Shown: piece after piece, positions 1 to 6,904 of the stretch
How the letters are laid out: the number at the start of each line of letters is the position of its first letter
Position numbering within the stretch: position 1 is the first letter of the stretch
Source: Spirochaetota bacterium
GTDB lineage: Bacteria; Spirochaetota; UBA4802; JAFGJZ01
NCBI GenBank assembly: GCA_029554345.1
Contig: JAKPJF010000133.1
Coordinates: 1 to 37,312 of the forward strand
Direction of reading: 5' to 3'
Length of the DNA: 37,312 nt
Notes under the pieces: model-generated
Seen by the model: the letters and a program-made list of their open reading frames with translations, nothing else
What the model was told of the DNA's origin: nothing
Database searches by the model: none
Translations under genes and position numbers: made by a program

Positions 1-19
1 TAAACATTTTGTCTTAAAC

Positions 20-102
20 ATGCTATTAATTCTCCGAACGTATTGATTTTATTGGCTTTTTGCAATTCCAACATAATCAACGCATTTGAGAATTAATAGC
101 AT
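20..102. repeat. 15-bp perfect inverted repeat
   Basis: Bases 20-34 (ATGCTATTAATTCTC) are repeated exactly as their reverse complement at 88-102, with 53 bp between the arms. The pair lies just upstream of the first gene. No transposase or terminator T-run goes with it. It could be an operator, a cruciform or the edge of a mobile cassette. The repeat itself is certain; its role is unknown. Confidence 0.6.
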
Positions 103-156
103 TTTTCTTGTTTTCTTATGATTCTATGGGACAGCAGTGAAAATTCAATAGGTATT

Positions 157-684
157 ATGAAAACTATTATATTAGCAGCAATAATGACAATACAAACCCT
201 CATATGTAGCTCGAGAATTAGTCCTTTAATTATATCGGATGAAAATAATGTTAATTTGAAAAAAGTTTTTTCATCAAATTCTCCGATCTTTTCTACCAAA
301 AAAATATATGAAATTAATCAAAATGTATATTTAGAAATAATGGGTGTAGGCGGAAGGGTTTTATATCAAATTGATGAAAATGAATTTAAAGAATCTGATT
401 TAAAAATTGAAAATAATATGAAACCGGTTTTAGTGTACGAATTTCACGAATTAAATGATAAAATATATAAATTTAATAAAACGGCATTACAAATTATTAT
501 AAAAAACGGATGTTCGGATACGTATAAATCAAAATTGATAATTATGAAAAATAATAAAAAATATTCGATTGATGGTTTGGGAAATGTTGTGATTTATAAG
601 CATAAGGATTGGACTTCATTTTTGTTGATTAACAGTTATGAATGTGAAGGCGTAAATGATTTCTATATGTTAGATGTAAAATAA
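157..684 (+). CDS. hypothetical secreted protein
   Basis: Not recognised. The frame is open from an ATG at 118, but the ATG at 157 is preferred because it gives a clean signal peptide: MK, then a hydrophobic run of about 13 residues, then TLICSS. A cysteine at the cleavage region hints at a lipoprotein, although the lipobox is poor. The mature part (about 160 residues) is rich in Lys, Asn and Ile, with alternating hydrophobic segments suggesting beta structure. No catalytic motif is visible. No clear Shine-Dalgarno precedes either start. It is the first gene of the AT-rich accessory island and stands alone, with its own upstream inverted repeat. Confidence 0.6.
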   Translation: MKTIILAAIMTIQTLICSSRISPLIISDENNVNLKKVFSSNSPIFSTKKIYEINQNVYLEIMGVGGRVLYQIDENEFKESDLKIENNMKPVLVYEFHELNDKIYKFNKTALQIIIKNGCSDTYKSKLIIMKNNKKYSIDGLGNVVIYKHKDWTSFLLINSYECEGVNDFYMLDVK

Positions 685-712
685 TCAGGTTTCTGCTTCG
701 ATTCGGCATATC

Positions 713-757
713 GGCACAAAGTTATCTTTGCCAACGTCGTTTAACGTGGGAACGTTA
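713..757. repeat. two adjacent hairpins in the intergenic spacer
   Basis: GGCACAAAG (713-721) can pair with CTTTGCC (726-732) across a TTAT loop, with two bulged bases. Immediately after, TAACGT (742-747) pairs perfectly with ACGTTA (752-757) around GGGA. No T-run follows, so this is not a classic terminator. Its position between two single-gene units matches the other palindromic spacers of this island. Confidence 0.45.
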
Positions 758-797
758 GTTGAAATTCGATATTTGAATAAATACTTGGAAAAAAGAA

Positions 798-1412
798 ATG
801 AAGAAATTGATTGCATTATTATTTATAGCAGCAACCTTAAGTTGTAATCGTAATAATCAAATGGATACTGATTTGTATAATGCATTATTGAAACATGATT
901 CAGATAAAGTTGAGTTTCTATTGCAAAGTGGTTCAAATTCTAATGCGATATATTGGCCGGATACATCAATTCTTGAAGTTGCATCAAAAATTGGTGACAT
1001 CAAATCTCTAAACATACTAATTAAATATGGTGCAAATGTTAATTATAAAGGCCATTTAGATCAAACAGCGCTTCATGAGGCGAAAAATGCTGCTGTTGCG
1101 GTTTCATTGATTAAAAATGGTGCAAACGTCAACTCTTTTGATTCATTCAATCAAACGCCATTACATAAAACAAAAGATATTGATATTGCAAAAATATTGT
1201 TAGATAACGGTGCTGATAATAATATTAAAAATATTTTCGAGGATACGCCTTTGCATATAGCTGTTGATCAAAATAATTATGAGTTGGCAAAATTATTAAT
1301 TGCTCGAGGCGCTGATATTAATATCATAAATCAGAAAGGTCAAAAGCCAATAGATATTGCAATTATTAAGAAAAATAGTAAAATTGTTAAATTGTTTAAT
1401 AAAAATAAATAA
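798..1412 (+). CDS. ankyrin-repeat lipoprotein
   Basis: The 204-residue protein begins with a lipoprotein signal peptide: MKKL, a hydrophobic core, then TLSC with the lipid-accepting cysteine at residue 16. The rest is about six ankyrin repeats (roughly residues 24-50, 56-82, 88-112, 118-140, 147-175 and 180-203). They show the family signature of TxLH-A, then LL/LI, then G-A-(D/N)-(V/I)-N at each loop. Ankyrin repeats are protein-binding scaffolds, so a surface or periplasmic binding role is likely, but the partner is unknown. The purine-rich stretch GGAAAAAAGAA just before the ATG serves as ribosome site. It stands alone between palindromic spacers. Confidence 0.85.
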   Translation: MKKLIALLFIAATLSCNRNNQMDTDLYNALLKHDSDKVEFLLQSGSNSNAIYWPDTSILEVASKIGDIKSLNILIKYGANVNYKGHLDQTALHEAKNAAVAVSLIKNGANVNSFDSFNQTPLHKTKDIDIAKILLDNGADNNIKNIFEDTPLHIAVDQNNYELAKLLIARGADINIINQKGQKPIDIAIIKKNSKIVKLFNKNK

Positions 1413-1496
1413 GCATATCATACTTTAGTAAATCAATTTCGCCTCATTTTACGCGCTTAAGTTGTTTGCAATTGAATTAAACCATTGAGGGATATA

Positions 1497-2409
1497 ATGT
1501 CAAAACGAAGAATCATTTTTATATTTTCAGCAATCCTAATTACATCATTTAATCTTCCGGCGAGTGATTATAAAATTGTCGGTGCATTTTCCGGATTAAC
1601 ATTGAGAGAATCGCCGGGATTATCGGCAAAAGCAATCACAACAATTCCTTATTCGGAAAAAGTTAACATAATAAAAGTTTCTGATAATAAGGCAGCAGTT
1701 GATTCGATGGAAGATGTCTGGTATAAAGTTAAATGGCGAAAATATGAAGGTTGGGTTTTTGGAGGATATCTACTTCCACTTGACCAAGCTGAAAATCTTA
1801 AGTTTAAAAAAATTAAATGGATTAAAAAAATCAAAACACCTTATGTATGATGAATCCCGATCCATTCGGGTTGATGAAAATACAAATATCGAATTCTTAA
1901 AAAAATCGGATATATCATATACTGTAAGTTTTAAAGATCAATGTCCCGTCTTAACCATTTCAGCCGGAAATAAGGTTTTGGATTCTTATAAAATCATAGA
2001 TAAAAAAATAAAGGATAATGTTGTTTATTACGATGATCAGGAGAAATTATCGGCATTCTCTGTTCAATTATCTCCTGAAGGTGAGATTTCATCCGGCTTG
2101 GCAATTTTTACGGTAAAACTAACTCACTGGAGCAAGGATTGTTGCGGTTTTTTTATTATGTATACTGCTGTCAGTGAAGCTGAAGGTCTTCCGTATGATT
2201 ATTATAAAGCTATCGTGTTTGAAAATAACAGATTTTCAAAAAATACTTGGAATAAAAACAGCTATGATATAAATCAAAATGAAACTACTGTGTTGTTATA
2301 TCGTTATAATTCTATTGAAACAGAATATTATTTTCAAGATTATGAATCAAAGAAGAATAAGTTAGTGTTAAAATATAATAATTCAAAAAAGCGGTTTGAA
2401 TCGAAATGA
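1497..2409 (+). pseudogene. SH3-domain exported protein, frameshifted
   Basis: The ATG at 1497 follows a GAGGGA ribosome site and starts a signal peptide, then a bacterial SH3 domain (conserved LTLRESPG, KVKW, GWVFGGYL). This frame stops at 1850. The C-terminal half continues without a break in the +1 frame, from about 1815 to the stop at 2409. The two frames meet at an A8 run (1806-1813) and an A7 run (1825-1831). Losing one A from either run would join them into about 303 residues. A paralogue with the same order (signal peptide, SH3, C-terminal domain) lies intact at 7642-8697. It could be a true frameshift mutation, an A-tract phase switch, slippage-made protein or a sequencing error. Confidence 0.75.
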
Positions 2410-2410
2410 G

Positions 2411-2526
2411 TTTGTTAAGGCAAATGTCTAAAGTTAAAATTAAAGGCTCTGTACTTACTTCGCTCCGCGTGGTACTCGGGATTACTCGAATTCGTCTGCG
2501 GTAAGTTGCAGTTTGCCCGTTGAAAG
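2411..2526 (+). repeat. attC-like imperfect palindromic element, copy 1
   Basis: This spacer folds symmetrically. The outer arms GGCAAA (2419-2424) and TTTGCC (2512-2517) enclose an inner hairpin based on GTAC (2451-2454) and GTAC (2472-2475). It ends in GTTGAAAG at 2519-2526, near the next start codon. The central 33 bases (2445-2477) match copy 2 (3386-3418) at 22 positions, and all 11 differences are transitions. The architecture recalls an integron attC site, but the final motif does not fit GTTRRRY and no integrase gene is in the window. Confidence 0.45.
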
Positions 2527-2555
2527 TTGTGTGAAATTATATTCAGGAGAAAAGT

Positions 2556-3341
2556 ATGATGAAACTGAAATGTGGTTTATTTTTATTGGCAATATTATTC
2601 GGCATTAATGTATGCTCCCGTGATAAAGATGAAATATGTAGTTTTATTACGAGCAATAATGACAGTTACTATTATACATTACCAAATTTATTGCCTGATG
2701 AAATCGTCCGGCATTTAAGTCATGGAGGAAATGAATCAATTTTTAAATTAAATTTAAATAATAATCAAAAATCAAGTATCAATCAGTCAGGTGAATACTA
2801 TCTATATTATGATGATAAAATTGAACAACTTGATAATTTCGAGTACTACTTATTCAATAATGGCATGTATGATGTGCAATGTGTTGGATTTTATCACCCA
2901 AAAATAAAAAATCCATATGAAAGTTATCTGATGACTAAATCAGGTTATGAAGCTTTCAGAAGACGTCACAAAAATAAAGATATATCATTTAATGACAAGA
3001 TATGGAAAGAGAAGATTAACTACTCGCATGAAATAACAAATGCGGAGAAGCAATATAAAATCGATTTCAATGGTGACGGTAATGATGATTATCTAATCAT
3101 TTATAAATCATATTATAATGATACGAAATATGTTAAAAAATATATTTTGAAAATAACAAATGGAAGTGAGCTGTCCGGATTCTTCGGCGGTCTTTTCTAC
3201 GTGCCATTTCATGATTACCCTATGATTAAAAGTAATTATACATCCGATAATTCAGGCGAGGCATATGATTACTTTTTATTTTTTGATAAAGGATCATTTA
3301 AAGAAAATAAAATCATCGTAAATACATCTTTTAGTTATTAA
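2556..3341 (+). CDS. hypothetical lipoprotein with FG-GAP-like calcium loop
   Basis: The 261-residue protein has a signal peptide ending at Cys20 in a loose lipobox (INVC), so it is probably lipid-anchored. Residues 170-178 (DFNGDGNDD) match the calcium-binding loop of FG-GAP/VCBS beta-propeller repeats, followed by a hydrophobic strand. Only one such loop is clear, so a full propeller is not supported. The start has a good ribosome site, AGGAGA, about seven bases upstream. Part of its C-terminal region (around residues 222-236) is duplicated in degenerate form at 4424-4480. The function is unknown. Confidence 0.7.
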   Translation: MMKLKCGLFLLAILFGINVCSRDKDEICSFITSNNDSYYYTLPNLLPDEIVRHLSHGGNESIFKLNLNNNQKSSINQSGEYYLYYDDKIEQLDNFEYYLFNNGMYDVQCVGFYHPKIKNPYESYLMTKSGYEAFRRRHKNKDISFNDKIWKEKINYSHEITNAEKQYKIDFNGDGNDDYLIIYKSYYNDTKYVKKYILKITNGSELSGFFGGLFYVPFHDYPMIKSNYTSDNSGEAYDYFLFFDKGSFKENKIIVNTSFSY

Positions 3342-3354
3342 ATGTCCTTTGCAG

Positions 3355-3457
3355 AAAAAATCATGTGCATTTCCCTTCGGGCAACGGCTCCATGCTCGCT
3401 TCATTTCGTGCGGTGCTCTAGAATGTTCATTATTTGTGGAATATGTTGCGATATTTT
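3355..3457 (+). repeat. attC-like imperfect palindromic element, copy 2
   Basis: It has the same general plan as the element at 2411-2526. The outer arms CATTTCC (3368-3374) and GGAATATG (3438-3445) pair with one bulged base. Further out, AAAAAATC-like and GATATTTT-like ends are roughly complementary. The central 33 bases (3386-3418) are the diverged copy of 2445-2477. Changes at paired positions keep base pairing (for example A-T to G-C). A degenerate P-loop gene begins 17 bases after the element. Confidence 0.4.
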
Positions 3458-3473
3458 AAACAGGATAATATAA

Positions 3474-3603
3474 ATGATAATAGCATTAACCGGAGCACAC
3501 AGAGTCGGAAAAAGGCATTAGGTGAAAAACTTCAGGAATATCTGCGGATTTAAATATCGAGACATTGGAAGTTAAGGGAAGCGTTGTGAACCGTAAGGAT
3601 TAA
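3474..3603 (+). pseudogene. P-loop NTPase gene remnant
   Basis: The ATG at 3474 opens a typical nucleotide-binding N-terminus (MIIALTGAHRVGK, a Walker A-type loop expected to continue S-T). The frame then breaks and stops at a TAG. Reading on in neighbouring frames gives LGEKLQEYL and then a stretch resembling ADLNIETLEVKGSVVNRKD before a TAA at 3601. So only about 43 codons survive, with at least two frameshifts. This looks like a decayed AAA/kinase-type ATPase. It is too short for family assignment. Confidence 0.55.
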
Positions 3604-3670
3604 AAGCTTTCTAAAAAAATAAAATGAATATTTGAAAAATATATCTAAGATTTGTTCGAAAAAAATATGA

Positions 3671-3699
3671 TTGACGAGTGTTCACATGTGAGCTAACTT
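3671..3699 (+). promoter_or_regulatory. predicted higBA promoter with operator palindrome
   Basis: TTGACG (3671-3676) and TAACTT (3694-3699) are spaced by 17 bp. The spacer contains the perfect 10-bp palindrome TCACATGTGA (3682-3691). A palindrome between the -35 and -10 is where an autoregulating XRE antitoxin such as HigA would bind. The GTG start at 3706 is only six bases after the -10, so a transcript could be leaderless. The -10 is weak. This is inference from sequence. Confidence 0.45.
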
Positions 3700-3705
3700 A
3701 CAAAA

Positions 3706-4056
3706 GTGAGCAAGATAATAAAATTTTATACGAAATCTGATGGAAAGTGTCCGGTATGTGAATTTCTTGATTCCTTGCCCGCCAATGTTGCTTAAAAAGT
3801 AACTTGGGTTTTGACAATTATTGAATCTTATGACAAGATTCCATCAACTTATTTTAAGAAAATTGTTAATACTGAATTATGGGAATGCCGAATTCAATTT
3901 AGTTCTAACATATATCGATTATTGTGTTTTTTTGAAGGTAATTCCATAATAATTCTTACTAATGGATTCATAAAAAAAACACAAAAAACTCCCAAGAGTG
4001 AAATTGAAAAAGCTGAACAATACATGAAAGATTACATAAAAAGGAGTAAATCATGA
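3706..4056 (+). pseudogene. higB: HigB/Gp49-type toxin, interrupted by in-frame TAA
   Basis: From the GTG at 3706 the frame reads as a RelE/HigB-superfamily (phage Gp49-like) toxin. Its N-terminus includes IIKFYTKSDGKCPVCEFLDS, and the C-terminal half includes the family hallmark GFIKKTQKTPKSEIEKAE. Codon 30 (3793-3795) is TAA, and the same frame continues intact to 4056. A single C-to-T change from CAA would explain it. A TTG at 3811 could restart translation, but that product would lack the first strands. These toxins normally cleave ribosome-bound mRNA; this copy is probably inactive. Its stop overlaps the antitoxin start by four bases (ATGA). Confidence 0.8.
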
Positions 4057-4328
4057 GCGATCTTAAAAAATATGTTGAAAACCGTAAAAAAAAGGATAAA
4101 GCATTTGCTGAAGGGTATGATCAGGGATTTGAAGAATTTAAAATAGGTTTCATGCTAAAAGAAGCGCGTGAGAAAAGCGGACTTACTCAAGAAGCATTAG
4201 CCAGAAAAATTAAAACTACGAAAAGTGCAATATCAAGAATTGAAAATCATTCTGAAGATATTAAATTATCAACACTTATAAAAGTAGCTAATTCATTAGG
4301 CCGTCAGCTTTCTGTGAAAATATTATGA
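4053..4328 (+). CDS. higA: HigA-type XRE antitoxin
   Basis: The 91-residue protein has an XRE/Cro helix-turn-helix at about residues 32-88: LKEAREKSGLTQEALARKI, then the recognition helix around TTKSAISRIE. The first 30 residues are charged and probably form the toxin-binding part. The ribosome site AAAGGAG precedes the ATG, and the start overlaps the toxin stop (ATGA), so the two are translationally coupled. In family modules the antitoxin neutralises HigB and represses the shared promoter; the palindrome at 3682-3691 is a candidate site. The frame is intact even though the toxin frame is broken. Confidence 0.9.
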   Translation: MSDLKKYVENRKKKDKAFAEGYDQGFEEFKIGFMLKEAREKSGLTQEALARKIKTTKSAISRIENHSEDIKLSTLIKVANSLGRQLSVKIL

Positions 4329-4333
4329 TAGTA

Positions 4334-4351
4334 AAACGCATTTAAGCGTTT
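4334..4351. repeat. perfect hairpin after higA
   Basis: AAACGC (4334-4339) and GCGTTT (4346-4351) form a 6-bp stem around ATTTAA, five bases after the higA stop. No T-run follows, so a terminator function is uncertain. It may instead be the edge of a spacer element of the island. Confidence 0.4.
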
Positions 4352-4423
4352 AAGGAATCCGGCAAATAATATTTTTTCAAACGTTTCATTTTCTGGCCGC
4401 TTATGCATTAGCTTAATATTTCT

Positions 4424-4480
4424 GCGTCATTTCATGATTACCTTATGATTAAAAACAATTACACATCGGATAATTCGGGT
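4424..4480 (+). pseudogene. duplicated fragment of the FG-GAP-like lipoprotein gene
   Basis: This stretch reads FHDYLMIKNNYTSDNSG, almost the same as FHDYPMIKSNYTSDNSG in the gene at 2556-3341 (around base 3207-3258). No start codon or conserved flanking frame exists, and after the match the sequence diverges. It is a leftover from a second copy of that gene, so duplication and deletion have shaped this island. Just after it, GCAATGC (4536-4542) and GCATTGC (4555-4561) form a further hairpin upstream of mazE. Confidence 0.65.
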
Positions 4481-4567
4481 AAACATGCTTTCGATTCGCT
4501 GATAGTTGAAGTGAATTGGTTTGTATGTTTTCACAGCAATGCAGCGCTGGAAAAGCATTGCGATATG

Positions 4568-4604
4568 TTGACTTTTCTCTTGACAATAATTATATTTAAT
4601 ATAA
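4568..4604 (+). promoter_or_regulatory. predicted mazEF promoter and operator
   Basis: TTGACT (4568-4573) and TATATT (4591-4596) are separated by 17 bp. A second -35-like TTGACA lies at 4580-4585. The palindrome TTATAT-TTA-ATATAA (4590-4604) overlaps the -10, the expected place for autorepression by an AbrB-fold antitoxin or its complex. Predicted from sequence only. Confidence 0.45.
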
Positions 4605-4627
4605 CTAAGAGTGAAAGAGGAATATTT

Positions 4628-4861
4628 ATGGAAATTGTTGTTAAAAAATGGGGAAATAGTCTCGGACTTGTTATTCCAAAAGTTATTGCAAAAGATTTTA
4701 ATCTTAAAGACGGATCTTCTGTTGAAATTGAAAATAACGAAGGGAATATCGTTATTTCTCCTAAACGCATCAATCTGAAAGATATGATTTCCGGGATTAA
4801 TAGTGAAAATATTCATGACGAAGCGGACTTTGGTCAAACCTCAGGAAAAGAAATATGGTAA
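4628..4861 (+). CDS. mazE: MazE-type antitoxin (AbrB fold)
   Basis: The 77-residue protein starts at the ATG at 4628, after an AGAGG ribosome site; the longer upstream frame is not coding. Residues 1-47 match the SpoVT-AbrB/MazE swapped-hairpin DNA-binding fold: VVKKWGNSLGLVIPK, then LKDGSSVEIE, then GNIVISP. The acidic C-terminal tail is the part that in MazE proteins threads across the toxin. Its stop overlaps the start of the toxin gene. In the family the antitoxin dimer represses the operon, alone and with MazF. Confidence 0.9.
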   Translation: MEIVVKKWGNSLGLVIPKVIAKDFNLKDGSSVEIENNEGNIVISPKRINLKDMISGINSENIHDEADFGQTSGKEIW

Positions 4862-5190
4862 GAAAATATACTCCTGATAAAGGTGATCTTGTTTGGCTTA
4901 ATTTTACTCCTCAATCAGGACATGAGCAAATGGGGAAGCGTCCGGCTCTTGTATTATCGCCGAAAGAGTATAATCTAAAAGTTGGATTAGCCGTTTTTTG
5001 CCCAGTCACTTCAAAAGAAAAAGGATATCCTTTTGAGGTTAAAATTATCACTAAAAAAATTTCCGGTGTTGTTCTATCAGATCAGGTTAAAAGTCTTGAT
5101 TGGATATCAAGAAATGCCGAATTTATTGCTAGAATAACAAGCAAAGAACTTGAAGAAGTTCTTGATAAATTAAAAGTTCTTATTTTCTAA
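4855..5190 (+). CDS. mazF: MazF/PemK-type endoribonuclease toxin
   Basis: The 111-residue protein has the complete PemK/MazF fold: an N-terminal GDLVWLNFTPQSGHEQMGKRPALVLS with the conserved G-D, the P-Q-x-G-x-E and the RPALVLS strand, then PVTSKEKGYPFEV, then DQVKSLDW (the usual Q-V-K-S/T-x-D-W element), and a C-terminal helix. MazF toxins cleave single-stranded RNA at short motifs and stop growth. The ATG lies inside the end of mazE (7-bp overlap), giving coupled translation. Length and motifs are normal, so unlike higB this module looks functional. Confidence 0.93.
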   Translation: MVRKYTPDKGDLVWLNFTPQSGHEQMGKRPALVLSPKEYNLKVGLAVFCPVTSKEKGYPFEVKIITKKISGVVLSDQVKSLDWISRNAEFIARITSKELEEVLDKLKVLIF

Positions 5191-5383
5191 ATACAGATAA
5201 AATAAGAGATGGCGTGGTAGTTCAGATTTCGCACAAGAAAATAACTGTTAGCGCAAATGCCCTCTTGCCGTTAATTTCTGATGAGGAGGTATCCCGTCAT
5301 ATATTAAAACAAACAAAATCATTGACATTCTTAAAATTCTTCCGGAAAGATAAGTGGTAACGCATATAAGGATTTAATATTGC

Positions 5384-5860
5384 ATGAAAGGAAAAATATC
5401 ATTCTACTTAACTCTGTTTGTGATTGGTTTGCTGACTTCAGCGGCTATGACCTTTTATGAATTTTTTAAACAGTATCTAATACCTGACATCAGCATCTGG
5501 AATTCTCACATAATTACAATTGTCTTCAGCACAATACTTGCACTAATAGTTTCTTTCTTTGTCCTTAAACGTGAAAATAAAATTAAAAGTACTATCAATC
5601 AAAAAAATCAAGAATTGGAAAAAGCTAAAAGAGATTTAGTAGAAAATATAAACCGGCTTGAAGAAGCCTCCCGGAATATAAAAATATTAAGCGGTTTGAT
5701 TCCTATATGTTCTTCATGTAAAAAGATAAGGGATGATGCCGGATATTGGCATCAAATAGAGAAATACATAAAGGAACATTCGGATGCTGTTTTTAGTCAT
5801 GGACTCTGTCCTTCATGCGCCAAGGAACTATATCCTGAAATGAAATTAGAAGAAGATTAG
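5384..5860 (+). CDS. two-TM protein with C-terminal four-cysteine signalling-associated motif
   Basis: The 158-residue protein has two membrane segments (about 7-26 and 42-61), a charged coiled coil (62-100) and a C-terminal module. That module has Cys109, Cys112, Cys142 and Cys145 around PICSSCKKIRDDAGYW, the QIEKYI stretch and SHGLCPSCAKELYPE. The same C-terminal motif is familiar at the ends of response regulators and sensor kinases, where it probably binds a metal. Here it stands alone, without receiver, kinase or cyclase domain, so it may be a minimal membrane sensor or a fragment. A weak AAGGA lies 11 bases before the ATG. Confidence 0.7.
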   Translation: MKGKISFYLTLFVIGLLTSAAMTFYEFFKQYLIPDISIWNSHIITIVFSTILALIVSFFVLKRENKIKSTINQKNQELEKAKRDLVENINRLEEASRNIKILSGLIPICSSCKKIRDDAGYWHQIEKYIKEHSDAVFSHGLCPSCAKELYPEMKLEED

Positions 5861-5886
5861 TTCTTTTTCTGTTTCGAAGTAATTAT

Positions 5887-6057
5887 ATGGAAAACAGATT
5901 GTTATACATATTTATATTTTTTTTAATTATTAGTATTTGTGTCGGGTTTAAGGGTGCCATGTATAGATGGTCTTTAAAAGCAATTATAATTGCTATTATA
6001 TTTTTTAATATTCTTTTTGCTTTGTTTATTTTAGGAAAGAAATATATATTTTCTTAA
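5887..6057 (+). CDS. 56-residue two-TM membrane peptide
   Basis: A short frame encodes 56 residues with two hydrophobic helices (about 5-21 and 31-50) separated by a positively charged loop (FKGAMYRWSLK), ending in GKKYIFS. It follows the preceding gene by 26 bases on the same strand. No clear Shine-Dalgarno is present and the codons are very AT-rich, so it could be chance. Clean transmembrane spacing and a positive loop support a real small membrane protein. No known family recognised. Confidence 0.4.
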   Translation: MENRLLYIFIFFLIISICVGFKGAMYRWSLKAIIIAIIFFNILFALFILGKKYIFS

Positions 6058-6144
6058 GCAGAATTATTTTCAAGCTGATTTTTATGGATTCTCTGATATT
6101 TAATTCTTTAAAAGTCTATCCGTCCCCAATAATGTCAAAAAGAG

Positions 6145-6165
6145 ATCATGATAAAGTATCATGAT
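6145..6165. repeat. paired ATCATGAT palindromes
   Basis: ATCATGAT occurs at 6145-6152 and 6158-6165. Because it is its own reverse complement, the two copies form both a direct and an inverted repeat around AAAGT. The flanking text (about 6125-6165) is loosely similar to 6836-6870 upstream of the next gene but one. No open frame is seen between 6057 and 6316 otherwise. It could be an operator or a spacer element. Confidence 0.4.
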
Positions 6166-6315
6166 TGACTCTCTGGTAATATGTTTTTATTTTGCAGAAA
6201 ATCGGTCATCAAATGTTCATTGACAGAACCTTTGAAATAGTGCCATTTTTTAAAAAACGGCTCCATTTATATTTGAACTGCTGAATATTTATTTATGTGA
6301 AGAGGAGATATCTGT

Positions 6316-6798
6316 ATGGGTTTTTTCAATAAAATATTCAGCAAGAAAGAAGATTGTCAACCGTCAATGCAGGATAATGAAGGAAGTTATGCTGAAAATA
6401 TTGACGGGATTTCTCTGCTTGATAAACATGAAAAGGGTTTGCTTGACGATAAATCGTTTCTCTGTTCTTACGGTAAAGTTAAGGTATTTTATTCAACACC
6501 TTTCGGAGATCATAATGACGGAAGCAGCCGGTTGTTTGCTCTTCCCGCTCCGGACAATACGGCATACCTCCCTGTTTTTACTTCAGTTGAACGGACAAAA
6601 GAATTTTATAATAAAGCTGGAAGGCTTGGTTTTTTAATAATGGAAGATTCTTTTACATCGTTTCTTGAAACAACGAAAAAAATAAATGAAGGTAAGACTC
6701 CTGTAAAATTCGGCGCGGTGATAGATCCTGGATATTATGGTGTAACCATTAATGCAAATGCGCTGGATGTTGCGATTGAAATGACAAAACAGGCATGA
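6316..6798 (+). CDS. SseB-like domain protein
   Basis: The 160-residue protein starts after a strong GAGGAGA ribosome site. The first 35 residues are polar. The rest resembles the SseB N-terminal domain fold: a strand reading LFALPAPDNTAYLPVFTS, then E-x-x-x-E-F, and at the end AVIDPGYYGVTINANALDVAIEM, matching the usual conserved D-P-x-x-x-G/x-x-I element. No signal peptide, so cytoplasmic. SseB-type domains are found in many small bacterial proteins of unknown role, some linked to secretion systems or polymorphic toxin immunity. No partner gene is seen here. Confidence 0.5.
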   Translation: MGFFNKIFSKKEDCQPSMQDNEGSYAENIDGISLLDKHEKGLLDDKSFLCSYGKVKVFYSTPFGDHNDGSSRLFALPAPDNTAYLPVFTSVERTKEFYNKAGRLGFLIMEDSFTSFLETTKKINEGKTPVKFGAVIDPGYYGVTINANALDVAIEMTKQA

Positions 6799-6904
6799 GT
6801 TGATTGCTTCACTTGATGTGATCTAAAATTTCTGCTCCACATAGTGACAAGAAGAGAGCATAATAAAAAGTCATAGCAGAACAATTATTTAAGGAGAAAC
6901 ATTT

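Noticed and set aside
713..757. Canonical integron attC (RYYYAAC...GTTRRRY) in the first spacer
   Set aside because: GTTTAAC fits the first box, but no matching GTTRRRY partner occurs at the right distance.
5211..5245. tRNA-like D-arm (GGCGTGGTAGTTCAG)
   Set aside because: Only the D-arm-like text is present. No T-arm GGTTCGA motif, anticodon stem or acceptor pairing follows.
5233..5360. Short frame reading LLPLISDEEVSRHILKQ before mazF-next gene
   Set aside because: About 44 codons without a start codon and without a recognised family. It may be a gene scrap but cannot be supported.
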